Below, piece after piece: positions 24,397-31,700 of a stretch of DNA of 54,607 nucleotides; the first letter of the stretch is position 1, and the number at the start of each line of letters is the position of its first letter. The translations under genes were made by a program, and so were the position numbers. Location: positions 1 to 54,607 of the forward strand of contig JAEWXC010000042.1 of the NCBI GenBank assembly GCA_023396115.1, written 5' to 3'. The stretch comes from Actinomycetes bacterium. GTDB taxonomy: Bacteria; Actinomycetota; Actinomycetes; Propionibacteriales; Nocardioidaceae. A model generated the notes under the pieces. It was given only the letters and a program-made list of their open reading frames with translations. It was not told the origin of the DNA and did not search any database.

Positions 24397-25682
24397 ACGC
24401 CCCGCAGCAGCCCGGCGTGCAGGCCACCGCCGGCGACAAGTACGCCGACATGCTCGCCCTGGCCGAGCTCTTCGACCGCAGCGGCGAGGAGCTGCGGGCC
24501 CGTGCCCAGCTGGGACCCGAGATCCTCACCGACCCCGGCGTCGCCGAGTCCGCCCCGCTCGGGGCCACGACCTGGACCGAGGCCGAGGACCAGGTCCGGC
24601 ACGCCACGACCGGGCGCCGGGGTCTGCTGACCCGCTCGGTGGAGCTCGACGCGGACGCCCTGGTGGTGCGGGCCACCGTGCTCACCTACCGGTGGATCGA
24701 CGAGCTCGCCGACGCCGCCTACCGGACCCTGGGCTCCATCGCCGGCCGCGCGGTCGGCTACCTGGCCCCCGAGGTGGCGCTGGGTGGCGCGATCGTCCAG
24801 GCCGGGTTGATCGAGACCGACACCCTGGACCGCGAGGGCGTCGCGACCTACCTGAACGAGCTGGCCGAGAACAACCCCGAGTTCCTCGAGCACATCTCCA
24901 GCGGCGGCGGCCTCCTCGACGGTCTGCAGATGCGTTCCCTGCTCACGGCCGGGGTGCTCGCCTCGGACGCCGGACCGATGGCCGCCCGCGGCGGGCTGCG
25001 CGCCATCGGCGCCGTTCCGCTGGGCACCGACACCCGCAGCGCGCTGCGCGACGCCGCCGGGACGCTGGTGCCGGCCGAGGAGACCGCCGACCCGGTGGCC
25101 GCCCGTGGACCGGAGCGTCCCGCGTCGTTGGCCGACCTGGTCGGTGGCGCCCTGGGCGCCGGGCCGGTGGCGACCACGCAGGTCGCCCCGCACCGCTACG
25201 TGGTGTGGCTGGGCGGGCCCTCGCGACCCGGTTCGGGGCCGCTGCGCCTGGTCGGCGGCGACGTGACCCGCTACCTGCGCCAGGTGCGCGCCAGCCTGGA
25301 CGAGCTGGTGAGCACCGACCCCGAGGCCCGGGTGATGCTGGTCGGGACCGGGCAGGGCGGCACGGTGGCGGCCGAGATCGCGGCGAGCCCGGGTGGGCGG
25401 CCGCCGGTCGACCAGGTGGTCACCGCCGGTTCGCCGGCCGCGCTGGCACCCCGCATCCCCGAGGAGACCCGGGTGCTGTCCCTGGAGGACCGCTCCGACC
25501 CGGTGGCGCTGCTCGGTTCCTTGATGAGCGCCGACGTGACCAACCGGGTCACCGTGGTCTTCCACACCGACGGCTTCGGCCCTGAAGCGTACCTGGCTGG
25601 AGCTGCGGAGGCCGACGCCTCCGGGCACCCCGGGCTCGTGGCCGAGCTGGACCGGCTCCGGGAGCTCGACTACCTGGCGTGA
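24393..25682 (+). CDS. Large ESX-linked protein with a nucleophile-less alpha/beta-hydrolase domain
   Basis: 429 aa. Residues 1-130 are helical (ADMLALAELFDRSGEELRARA; TYRWIDELADAAYRT), as in proteins targeted to ESX. Residues about 255-410 look like an alpha/beta hydrolase: beta strand VMLV, then GTGQGG where active members have G-x-S-x-G; the serine position is Gly320. The following VVTAGSPAALAPRIPEETRVLSLEDRSDPVALL keeps the strand-Asp part and HTDGFG the His loop. So the fold is kept but the nucleophile is lost, pointing to a binding or structural role. GTG start overlaps the upstream stop, so it is coupled to the EspG-like gene. Confidence 0.72.
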   Translation: MNAPQQPGVQATAGDKYADMLALAELFDRSGEELRARAQLGPEILTDPGVAESAPLGATTWTEAEDQVRHATTGRRGLLTRSVELDADALVVRATVLTYRWIDELADAAYRTLGSIAGRAVGYLAPEVALGGAIVQAGLIETDTLDREGVATYLNELAENNPEFLEHISSGGGLLDGLQMRSLLTAGVLASDAGPMAARGGLRAIGAVPLGTDTRSALRDAAGTLVPAEETADPVAARGPERPASLADLVGGALGAGPVATTQVAPHRYVVWLGGPSRPGSGPLRLVGGDVTRYLRQVRASLDELVSTDPEARVMLVGTGQGGTVAAEIAASPGGRPPVDQVVTAGSPAALAPRIPEETRVLSLEDRSDPVALLGSLMSADVTNRVTVVFHTDGFGPEAYLAGAAEADASGHPGLVAELDRLRELDYLA

Positions 25683-25689
25683 GCGTGGC

Positions 25690-27150
25690 TCAGCGGGCCA
25701 GGTCGTGCACGAACTCGCCGAGCTGGACCAGGTTGCGGCACTCGCTCATCGGCACCAGCTCGCCGTAGGCGGTGGCCGCCGAGTCGCCGGTGTCCCAGTG
25801 CCGCCGGTGCTCGGGGTTGAGCCACCACGCCTGCCGGGTGTGCTCGACCATCTCACGCAGCGCGGCCCGGTTGAGGTCGGCGTAGTTGGAGCGGGCGTCG
25901 CCGAGCACCAGCAGCGTGGTGCGCGGGGTGAGGGCGTCGGAGAACTGGTCGGTGAAGCTGCCGAAGGCGCGCCCGTAGTTGGTCCGGCCCCAGCGGGCGG
26001 CGTGCGCGCTGGCCGCGGCGAGGCGTTGCAGCACCTCGGCCGGGTCGGCGCCGGGCACGAACTCGTCGCTGACCTCCACCACCTGGTCGACGAAGGTGAA
26101 GGCCCGGACCTTGGTGAACTGGTCGCGCAGGGCGTGCACCAGCAGCAGCGTGAACGAGGCGAAGTGGGACACCGAGCCGGACACGTCGCACAGCACCACC
26201 AGCTCGGAGCGGTGCGGCCTCCGAGGCCGGTGGTGGGTGGTCAGCGGCACCCCGCCGGTGGCCATCGAGGCCCGCACGGTGCGCCGGAAGTCCAGCGGCC
26301 CCCGCCCGGCGGCGTGGTGCTCCTGGCTGAGCCGGGTGGCCAGACGGCGGGCCAGCGGGGCGATCTCGCGGCGCATCGCGTCGAGGTCCTCGCGTCGGGC
26401 GGAGAGGAAGTCGAGCCGTTCCAGGGTGGGGCGCACCGTGTGCTGGGCGACGTGCCGCGGGCCCTTGTCCTCGGCCAGCCGGCGACGGGCGTCGGCCTCG
26501 ACCAGGGCCTTGAACTGGCCGGTGATCCGGGTGGCCGCCCGGCGTGCCTCGTCCTCACGCCAGCCGTCCTCGACCAGCGCCTGCACCAGCCGCTCCTCCA
26601 GTGCGCGCAGATCGACCCGGCGCAGGGCGGTGTGGGAGGACCACTGGCTCAACCCGGGGCCGCGTCCGGGCATGGAACCGAACCGGGCCACCGCCTCGGT
26701 GGCCAGGTCGGTCAGGGACCGCTGGCCGCCGGAACCACCGGCCCCGGAGCCCTCGCCCGACCCCATCCCGGCTCCCTCGCCCTCACCCCGCTCGGCGGCC
26801 GCGGCGTCGAGCATCGCCTCCAGCAGCTGCTCGGTGAGCGCGCCCAGTGCCTCGGCGGAGTCCCGGCCCACCGCGGTGGCGCGGCCGGGGTCGGGGGCCT
26901 CCTCCCCGGGCAGCCCACCGCCCTCGCCGACACGCGCCGGGAACCACAGGTCGAAGAGCGCGTCGAAGGTGGCGCGCTGAGCCTGCCGCTTCACGCAGGT
27001 CGCGGCATACGCCTCCCGGACCGTCTCCCGCTCGTCCCAGCGCACCGCCGAGACTGCCGCCACCGCGTCCAGCCCCTCGGCCAGGGAGACGCCCAGCCCG
27101 GCGCCGCGCAGCGCCTCGAGCAGGCCCAGGTGACGCTCCAGCAGGCTCAT
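25690..27150 (-). CDS. CoxE-like von Willebrand factor A domain protein
   Basis: 486 aa. The C-terminal VWA domain has a complete MIDAS start, DVSGS at D322-S326 (ELVVLCDVSGSVSHF), and LLVLGDARSNY later. The middle has a Gly/Ser/Glu-rich low-complexity stretch (EGEGAGMGSGEGSGAG). CoxE proteins work with MoxR AAA ATPases in maturation or remodelling of metalloenzymes such as CO dehydrogenase, but no such target is nearby. Its ATG overlaps the stop of the MoxR gene by 4 nt. Confidence 0.87.
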   Translation of the reverse strand: MSLLERHLGLLEALRGAGLGVSLAEGLDAVAAVSAVRWDERETVREAYAATCVKRQAQRATFDALFDLWFPARVGEGGGLPGEEAPDPGRATAVGRDSAEALGALTEQLLEAMLDAAAAERGEGEGAGMGSGEGSGAGGSGGQRSLTDLATEAVARFGSMPGRGPGLSQWSSHTALRRVDLRALEERLVQALVEDGWREDEARRAATRITGQFKALVEADARRRLAEDKGPRHVAQHTVRPTLERLDFLSARREDLDAMRREIAPLARRLATRLSQEHHAAGRGPLDFRRTVRASMATGGVPLTTHHRPRRPHRSELVVLCDVSGSVSHFASFTLLLVHALRDQFTKVRAFTFVDQVVEVSDEFVPGADPAEVLQRLAAASAHAARWGRTNYGRAFGSFTDQFSDALTPRTTLLVLGDARSNYADLNRAALREMVEHTRQAWWLNPEHRRHWDTGDSAATAYGELVPMSECRNLVQLGEFVHDLAR

Positions 27151-28007
27151 CGGCGCAGCTTCAGCTCACGGACCGCACGGTCGGCGTCGCTGGCGTGCTT
27201 GAGCACCACGCCCAGGGTCTCGGTGATGGTCTCAGTGTCGAGGTCGTCGATCTCCAGCGCCACCAGGGTCCGCGCCCAGTCGATGGACTCGGCGATCGAG
27301 GGCGCCTTGCGCAGGTCCAGCTCACGCAGCCGGGCCACGGTGCTGACCACCTGGCCGGCGACCTTGGCCTCCAGCCCGGGCACCTGCCCCTCGACGATCT
27401 GCCGTTCGCGCTCCGCGTCGGGGTAGTCCAGGTGCAGGTAGAGGCAGCGTCGGCGGACCGCCTCCGAGAGCTCCCGGCTGGCGTTCGAGGTGAGCACCAC
27501 GAACGGGCGCCGGACGGCGGTGACGGTGCCGAGCTCGGGGATGGTGACCTGGAAGTCGCTGAGCACCTCCAGCAGCAGCCCCTCCACCTCGACGTCGGTC
27601 TTGTCGACCTCGTCGATGAGCAGCACCGTGGGCTGCTCGCGCCGGAGCGCGGTCAGCAGCGGCCGGGTGAGCAGGAACTCCTCGCTGAAGATGTCGTCGT
27701 GGGTGGCGCTCCACTCCTGCTCGCCGGCGGCCTGGATGCGCAGCAGCTGCTTCTTGTAGTTCCACTCGTACAGCGCCCGGGCCTCGTCGAGCCCCTCGTA
27801 GCACTGCAACCGGACCAGGTCCGCGCCGGTGGCCCGGGCCACGGACTTGGCCAGCTCGGTCTTGCCCACGCCGGCCGGGCCCTCGAGCAGCAGCGGCTTC
27901 TCCAGGCTGCCGGCCAGGAACGTGGTCAGGGCGGTGGCACGGTCGGGCAGGTAGCCGACGTCGTGCAACCGGGTGGCGGCGTCGTCGGGCGAGGTGAACC
28001 AGCTCAT
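27147..28007 (-). CDS. MoxR-type AAA+ ATPase
   Basis: 286 aa. Walker A GPAGVGKT (43-50), Walker B LLIDEVDK (129-136), sensor region VVLTSNASRELSEAVRRRCLY with the arginine finger. Chaperone-like ATPase expected to act with the VWA protein encoded directly downstream (ATGA overlap). Start at ATG 28007 because GAGGA lies 7-11 nt upstream. Upstream is the tRNA-Ser(TGA) gene with a terminator hairpin between. Confidence 0.9.
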   Translation of the reverse strand: MSWFTSPDDAATRLHDVGYLPDRATALTTFLAGSLEKPLLLEGPAGVGKTELAKSVARATGADLVRLQCYEGLDEARALYEWNYKKQLLRIQAAGEQEWSATHDDIFSEEFLLTRPLLTALRREQPTVLLIDEVDKTDVEVEGLLLEVLSDFQVTIPELGTVTAVRRPFVVLTSNASRELSEAVRRRCLYLHLDYPDAERERQIVEGQVPGLEAKVAGQVVSTVARLRELDLRKAPSIAESIDWARTLVALEIDDLDTETITETLGVVLKHASDADRAVRELKLRR

Positions 28008-28060
28008 GGGTCCATCCTCACCCACCGTCCCGGTGCCACGCCGCGGACTCCCGGGACGAC

Positions 28061-28092
28061 GACGGCCCCGAACACAGGGGTCCGGGGCCGTC
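28061..28092 (-). terminator. Hairpin terminator between tRNA-Ser(TGA) and the moxR gene
   Basis: GACGGCCCC (28061-28069) pairs with GGGGCCGTC (28084-28092). Just 3' of the tRNA in the direction of transcription, so it should end the tRNA transcript. Confidence 0.65.
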
Positions 28093-28097
28093 AGCCG

Positions 28098-28182
28098 CAG
28101 AGGGAGAGGGATTCGAACCCCCGGTGGGTCTCCCCACGACCGCTTTCAAGGCGGTTCCGATCGGCCACTCCGGCATCCCTCC
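28098..28182 (-). tRNA. tRNA-Ser(TGA)
   Basis: 85-nt class II tRNA. Acceptor GGAGGGA (28182-28176) pairs with TCCCTCT (28105-28099), with a G-U at the first pair; discriminator G; CCA not encoded. The anticodon loop CTTGAAAG gives TGA (codons UCA and wobble). A long variable arm (GTGGGGAGACCCAC) and T-loop GGTTCGAATCC are present. TAGACT at 28217-28212 (minus) is a possible -10 box. Confidence 0.94.
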
Positions 28183-28263
28183 GTGCACGACGCGCGGGTC
28201 GCACGCAGCGCAGTCTAGGCGGTGGTGGACCGTGGCCGACGGTGACCGGCGGGGCCGTTCAGG

Positions 28264-28674
28264 TCACTCCGAGCCGCCCAGCTCCAGCTCGACCTCGTCG
28301 TAGGCCAGGTCGTGCAGCCGTTGCAGGTGGTGGTGGACGTCGGTGAGGAACCGGTCCAGGTCGGCCACCACCGCCGGCACGTCGGCGTCCTCGAGCACCC
28401 GCGGGCCCAGGTCGTTGAGCCGGGCGAGCAGTGCGTTGCGCTCACGGATCATCGTGGCCCCGCGAGCCGCCAGCCACCCGTCGGGGTTGCTGGTCTCGCC
28501 GACCAGCACGTCGCGGACCCGGGCCATCCGTTGCCGCACACCCCACCGCCACGTGCCCAGGGCGACCCCGGGTTCGGGGGGTGCTGCGAGCGCCTGCCGC
28601 AGCTGCTTGAGGACCTGGCTGACCTCGGCGGTGGACGGGCTCGCAGGGGAGCTGGGCCGGGAGTGCTGGGACAT
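28264..28674 (-). CDS. Conserved hypothetical cytosolic protein
   Basis: 136 aa, family not recognised. After a Ser/Pro-rich start the protein is helical (VSQVLKQLRQALAAPP; RQRMARVRDVLVGE; MIRERNALLARLNDLGPRVL; LDRFLTDVHHHLQRLHDLAYDEVELELGG), suggesting a four-helix bundle. No membrane segment. ATG 28674 chosen over a longer frame because it starts the good codon usage. A CRP-like palindrome lies about 36-51 nt upstream. Confidence 0.65.
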   Translation of the reverse strand: MSQHSRPSSPASPSTAEVSQVLKQLRQALAAPPEPGVALGTWRWGVRQRMARVRDVLVGETSNPDGWLAARGATMIRERNALLARLNDLGPRVLEDADVPAVVADLDRFLTDVHHHLQRLHDLAYDEVELELGGSE

Positions 28675-28709
28675 GACGGGCCTCCGATGCAGTTCGGCGG
28701 AGAGTCGAG

Positions 28710-28725
28710 TGTGACGTGGATCACG
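28710..28725. promoter_or_regulatory. CRP-like binding site
   Basis: TGTGACGTGGATCACG fits the CRP/GlxR consensus TGTGA-N6-TCACA with one mismatch (last base). It lies between the leftward hypothetical gene (start 28674) and the rightward PH-like gene (start 28803) and could control either. It also holds the odd palindrome ACGTG-GAT-CACGT. Confidence 0.45.
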
Positions 28726-28802
28726 TGAGCGCGGCAACCCCCGCCACGACGACCGGACACCCGGGGCCGTACGGTTCGGCCCGATCGTGCTGGAATGGTC
28801 CC

Positions 28803-29252
28803 GTGGCTTCCGAGTACCGCTTCGCCCCCGCCTTCACCGCCCGCATCCTGGGTCTGACCCTGGTCGGACTGGCGGTGCTGATCCTGCTCTCCACGGCCCT
28901 GGTCGCGGTGCTCAACCTGCACAGCGCGTGGCTGCTGGTCCCGGCCGTGGTCGCCCTGGTGGTCGTGGTCGCGATGGCCGTGCGGGTCAGCCGCCGCGGC
29001 CCCGCAGTCACCTTCGGCGACGAGGGCTACGTGGTGCGGGGGATCCGGGGCGCCGGGGTCCAGGCGGCGCGGTGGAAGGACGTCGAGGACGCCATCACCA
29101 CGCACACCCACGGCAGCCCCTGCGTGGTGCTCCGACTGCGCAACGGCACCGCCACGACCATCCCCGTGGAGGTGCTCGCCGGGGACCGCGAGGAGTTCGT
29201 CCGCGACCTGCAGCGGCACCTGCGTGCGGGTCAGGGCAACCGCCCCCTCTGA
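28803..29252 (+). CDS. Membrane protein with PH-like domain
   Basis: 149 aa. Two membrane helices (about 14-36 and 40-60: LGLTLVGLAVLILLSTALV, LLVPAVVALVVVVAMAV), then a cytosolic beta-rich domain (PAVTFGDEGYVVRGIRGAGVQAA ... VVLRLRNGTATTIPVEVLAG) typical of bacterial PH-like (bPH2-type) proteins. Start GTG 28803 gives two helices at the N-terminus. Function unknown. Confidence 0.7.
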   Translation: MASEYRFAPAFTARILGLTLVGLAVLILLSTALVAVLNLHSAWLLVPAVVALVVVVAMAVRVSRRGPAVTFGDEGYVVRGIRGAGVQAARWKDVEDAITTHTHGSPCVVLRLRNGTATTIPVEVLAGDREEFVRDLQRHLRAGQGNRPL

Positions 29253-29269
29253 GCACGGGTGGCATCCGA

Positions 29270-29298
29270 TTGGCACCCGCCGAACCCGGCCTTGTAGT
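29270..29298 (+). promoter_or_regulatory. Promoter of tRNA-Ser(GCT)
   Basis: TTGGCA (29270-29275) and TGTAGT (29293-29298) with a 17-nt spacer; initiation expected a few bases before the tRNA 5' end at 29315. Confidence 0.45.
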
Positions 29299-29314
29299 CT
29301 GGCCCCGCTGCACT

Positions 29315-29408
29315 GGAGGCGTCGCCTAGTCCGGTCTATGGCGCCCGCCTGCTAAGCGGGTTTGGGGCAAAAATCCCATCGAGGGTTCAAATCCCTCCGC
29401 CTCCGCCA
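29315..29408 (+). tRNA. tRNA-Ser(GCT)
   Basis: Acceptor GGAGGCG (29315-29321) pairs with CGCCTCC (29398-29404); discriminator G and encoded CCA (29406-29408). The anticodon loop CTGCTAAG gives GCT (codons AGC/AGU). Long variable arm with an A-rich tip (GGGGCAAAAATCCCATC). Confidence 0.95.
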
Positions 29409-29417
29409 GTGGAAGCG

Positions 29418-29456
29418 ACGGAACCCCGTCCAGGGATGGACGGGGTTCCGTGCTTT
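29418..29456 (+). terminator. Intrinsic terminator after tRNA-Ser(GCT)
   Basis: 14-bp perfect stem (29418-29431 with 29438-29451) followed by GCTTTT. It is one of the few classical terminators here with a T-run; it also lies just beyond the end of the leftward acyltransferase gene. Confidence 0.8.
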
Positions 29457-29491
29457 TGCGGCGTTGTTCCGGCGGGCGGCTCAGCCCGGTC

Positions 29492-30097
29492 TCAGCCCGC
29501 CGACGACTCGTCGCGCAGCCGCGGCTCGGCCCGCTTCTCGGGGCGGACCCCGGACTTGTCGGCGTAGAAGGCCCGGATCCGGTCCATGTCGGCACCCACG
29601 TCACCGGTGAGCTCGAACGTGGGCCCGATCCCGGTGGTGCGGGTGGTGCGGTCGACGTAGCCGAGCCCGAGCGGCAGCCCCGCGTCACGGGCGATCCGGT
29701 AGAAGCCCGACCGCCAGAAGCCGGAGTTGCTGCGGGTGCCGTCCGGGGTCACCACCAGCAGCGCGTCGGGCTCGCGTGCCATCAGGGCCACGACCTCGCC
29801 GACCACGCGGGAGGCGTCCTTGCGGTCCACGGCGATGCCGCCCAGGGCGCGCATCACCGGACCGGCCGGACCCCGGAAGAGCTCCTTCTTGCCGAGCCAG
29901 CGCAGGTTCACCCCGGCGTCCCAGGCGATGCCGAGCATCAGCAGGAAGTCCCAGTTGGAGGTGTGCGGTGCCCCGATGACCACGCGCGGGCCGTGGTGTA
30001 CCGGCTCCTCGCGGACCAGCTGGAACCGGCTGGTGGCCCAGAACAGACGGGCCACGAGGCGGCGCAAGGGGTGGCGGCGGGGTGCACCGGTACTCAT
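29492..30097 (-). CDS. PlsC-type acyltransferase (1-acylglycerol-3-phosphate acyltransferase family)
   Basis: 201 aa, single LPLAT domain. The catalytic H-x4-D is HTSNWD (H45-D50); the second block is GKKELFRGPAGPVMRALGGIAVDR, the third VVTPDGTRSNSG, which replaces the usual EGTRS with DGTRS. No strong membrane helix. Short members of this family are common in actinobacteria; the substrate may be lysophosphatidate or another acyl acceptor. Confidence 0.87.
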   Translation of the reverse strand: MSTGAPRRHPLRRLVARLFWATSRFQLVREEPVHHGPRVVIGAPHTSNWDFLLMLGIAWDAGVNLRWLGKKELFRGPAGPVMRALGGIAVDRKDASRVVGEVVALMAREPDALLVVTPDGTRSNSGFWRSGFYRIARDAGLPLGLGYVDRTTRTTGIGPTFELTGDVGADMDRIRAFYADKSGVRPEKRAEPRLRDESSAG

Positions 30098-30192
30098 CGG
30101 ACCTCCGGGTCAGGACGGGGAACTGGGGTGAACGGTAGCGGCCCGGGGAGGCCCCGATCCGGTGCGCCCCGGCGCTCGACGTCCGAAGGATG

Positions 30193-30227
30193 AACTGCAG
30201 ATCGCTGCATTGCAACGATCTGCAGTT
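30193..30227. promoter_or_regulatory. 35-bp near-perfect palindrome upstream of the small exported-peptide gene
   Basis: The left 17 bases (30193-30209, AACTGCAGATCGCTGCA) and the right 17 (30211-30227, TGCAACGATCTGCAGTT) are complementary at 16 of 17 positions around a central T (30210). It stands about 45 nt before TAGGGACAAT (30254-30263, possible -10) and 86 nt before the peptide ATG, a typical activator position. A short GTGAC-TCC-GTCAC palindrome follows at 30229-30241. Probable operator; the adjacent LuxR-type regulator is the obvious candidate ligand, or a self-standing hairpin is possible. Confidence 0.75.
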
Positions 30228-30313
30228 GGTGACTCCGTCACAGCCCGAAATCGTAGGGACAATGGCTCGATGGGCCCCGACCCCACGGGGTCCGGAACAG
30301 GGAGGCACTCATC

Positions 30314-30445
30314 ATGAAGTTCATGCAGCGCGTCGTCATCGCCGTCGCCGCCGGTACGTTGGCCGCCACCGCCGTGGCCGGGTTCGCCGGCACCCGCAAG
30401 GTCGACACCAGCTGGGGCTACGTGATCCAGGTCGCGAACCGCTGA
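30314..30445 (+). CDS. Small exported peptide (43 aa)
   Basis: Starts MKFMQRVVIAVAAGTLAATA and ends with DTSWGYVIQVANR. A Lys/Arg n-region, a hydrophobic h-region (VVIAVAAGTLAATAVAGFAG) and small residues before TRKVD make a Sec signal peptide; cleavage around A22-G26 would release about 18-20 residues. GGGAGG lies about 10-15 nt before ATG, and nearly all codons end in G or C, so this is a real gene despite its size. It sits downstream of the 35-bp palindrome and faces the LuxR-type regulator gene (46-nt gap). The mature end could be a signal or an antimicrobial; not recognised. Confidence 0.7.
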   Translation: MKFMQRVVIAVAAGTLAATAVAGFAGTRKVDTSWGYVIQVANR

Positions 30446-30490
30446 TCGGACGGGGCTCGGGCCCCACCCCCCAGCACCGCACCGGAGTCC

Positions 30491-31483
30491 TCAGGACTCC
30501 TCGAACCCCTCTCGACCCGAGATCCCCCGGCTGCCCAGCACGTACCCCAGCTGGAAGCGCGACTCCACCTCGAACTCGTCCTTCAGGTCCGCCACGTAAC
30601 CGGCGTAGGTCCGGGGCGAGACACCCAGCCGCTTGGCACTGACCGAGTCGGCATGGCCCTCGATGAGCATCCGCATGGTCATCGCCCGCTGCTCCGCCGC
30701 CACCTGCTGCACCAGCGACGTCTCACGGTTGGTGAACGGTCGCGCCCGCTCCCAGGAGCGTTCGAACATGTCGACCAGGTAGGCGACCATCGCGGGCTCG
30801 CGGATCGCCAGCGCGACGGCCAACCCCTCGTGGCCGGGGATCACCGCGACCCGGCGGTCGACCACGATCAGCCGGTTGAAGAACTCGTCCAGGGTCCGCA
30901 CCTCGGCACCGTGCTCACCCACGGCGGCCACGTACTTGTGCGTCACCGAGTGGCGGCGTGCCGAGTGCTGGTAGAGGGTCCGCATCTTCACCCCGCGCTG
31001 CAGGGCCGCCACGTCACGAGCCGTCGCCGCAGCCAGGGTCGCGGCGTTGCGGCCGGTCTGCGGCTGCGCGGTCAGCAGCTCGGTCTCCGCGTCGGCCACC
31101 AGCCCGGCGATGAACGGGTCGATCGCCTCGGCCCGCACCTCCGAGATCGGGCCCCGGTAGGCCTCGGGCGAGCGGCGCCAGCTCTGCGCCAGCCCGGTGA
31201 ACGTCTGCGCCCACTGCGCGGACTCGGCCAGCAGCTCGGCACCCTCCTGACCCAACGGGGCCACGACCTGGGCCTGGACGGCGGAGGGGTCGACGGGCAC
31301 CCAGCCGCCGTGCTCGTCGGAGCTGAGCAGTCCCAGCTCGACCAGCTGGCGGAACGCCGTGTGCTCGTCCCCGGCACCCGGCTCGAGTGCCGGATCCGAG
31401 GACAGCAGCCCACCGTGGGCGACCGCACGTTCGTACAGCGCGACGGCCTCGCGCTCGAAGAGTTCCCGGTCAGGTCGGAGCAC
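30491..31483 (-). CDS. LuxR-type HTH regulator with TrmB/PLD-like sensor region
   Basis: About 330 aa. N-terminal winged-helix-like part (ALYERAVAHGGLL ... FRQLVELGLLSSDEHGGWVPVD). The middle (about 120-245) resembles the PLD-like/TrmB effector region: LQRGVKMRTLYQHSARRH, GAEVRTLDEFFNRLIVVDRRVAVIPG. C-terminal LuxR HTH: LIEGHADSVSAKRLGVSPRTY then VADLKDEFEVESRFQLG. DNA-binding regulator that should sense an intracellular ligand. GTG 31483 preferred because AAGGA lies about 7 nt upstream; an in-frame GTG at 31501 would add six residues. It converges on the peptide gene. Confidence 0.85.
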   Translation of the reverse strand: MLRPDRELFEREAVALYERAVAHGGLLSSDPALEPGAGDEHTAFRQLVELGLLSSDEHGGWVPVDPSAVQAQVVAPLGQEGAELLAESAQWAQTFTGLAQSWRRSPEAYRGPISEVRAEAIDPFIAGLVADAETELLTAQPQTGRNAATLAAATARDVAALQRGVKMRTLYQHSARRHSVTHKYVAAVGEHGAEVRTLDEFFNRLIVVDRRVAVIPGHEGLAVALAIREPAMVAYLVDMFERSWERARPFTNRETSLVQQVAAEQRAMTMRMLIEGHADSVSAKRLGVSPRTYAGYVADLKDEFEVESRFQLGYVLGSRGISGREGFEES

Positions 31484-31529
31484 GCCGCGATCCTTGCACA
31501 CGCGTGGGGCGCGTCACCCGGTCCCCGCT

Positions 31530-31559
31530 TTGGACTCGCTGAACCGTGTCGGCTACTCT
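31530..31559 (+). promoter_or_regulatory. Promoter of tRNA-Arg(ACG)
   Basis: TTGGAC (31530-31535), 18-nt spacer, TACTCT (31554-31559). Initiation near 31566 gives a short leader before the tRNA. Confidence 0.6.
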
Positions 31560-31591
31560 CTACCTGTTCCTGCCGGAAACGGTGTGAGCGG

Positions 31592-31664
31592 GCGCCTGTA
31601 GCTCAACGGATAGAGCATCTGACTACGGATCAGAAGGTTTGGGGTTCGAATCCCTACAGGCGCG
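31592..31664 (+). tRNA. tRNA-Arg(ACG)
   Basis: 73 nt. Acceptor GCGCCTG (31592-31598) with CAGGCGC (31657-31663), discriminator G, CCA not encoded. Anticodon stem TCTGA/TCAGA with loop CTACGGA gives ACG, which is read as ICG after A34 deamination (codons CGU, CGC, CGA). T-loop GGTTCGAATCC. Confidence 0.96.
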
Positions 31665-31674
31665 CAGGACACGC

Positions 31675-31700
31675 AAGGCCCCCGGTCAGCCGGGGGCCTT
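31675..31700. terminator. Bidirectional terminator between tRNA-Arg and the HNH gene
   Basis: AAGGCCCCCGG (31675-31685) pairs with CCGGGGGCCTT (31690-31700) around TCAG. The loop contains the stop codon of the convergent HNH gene (31686-31688), so one hairpin ends both transcripts. Confidence 0.75.
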
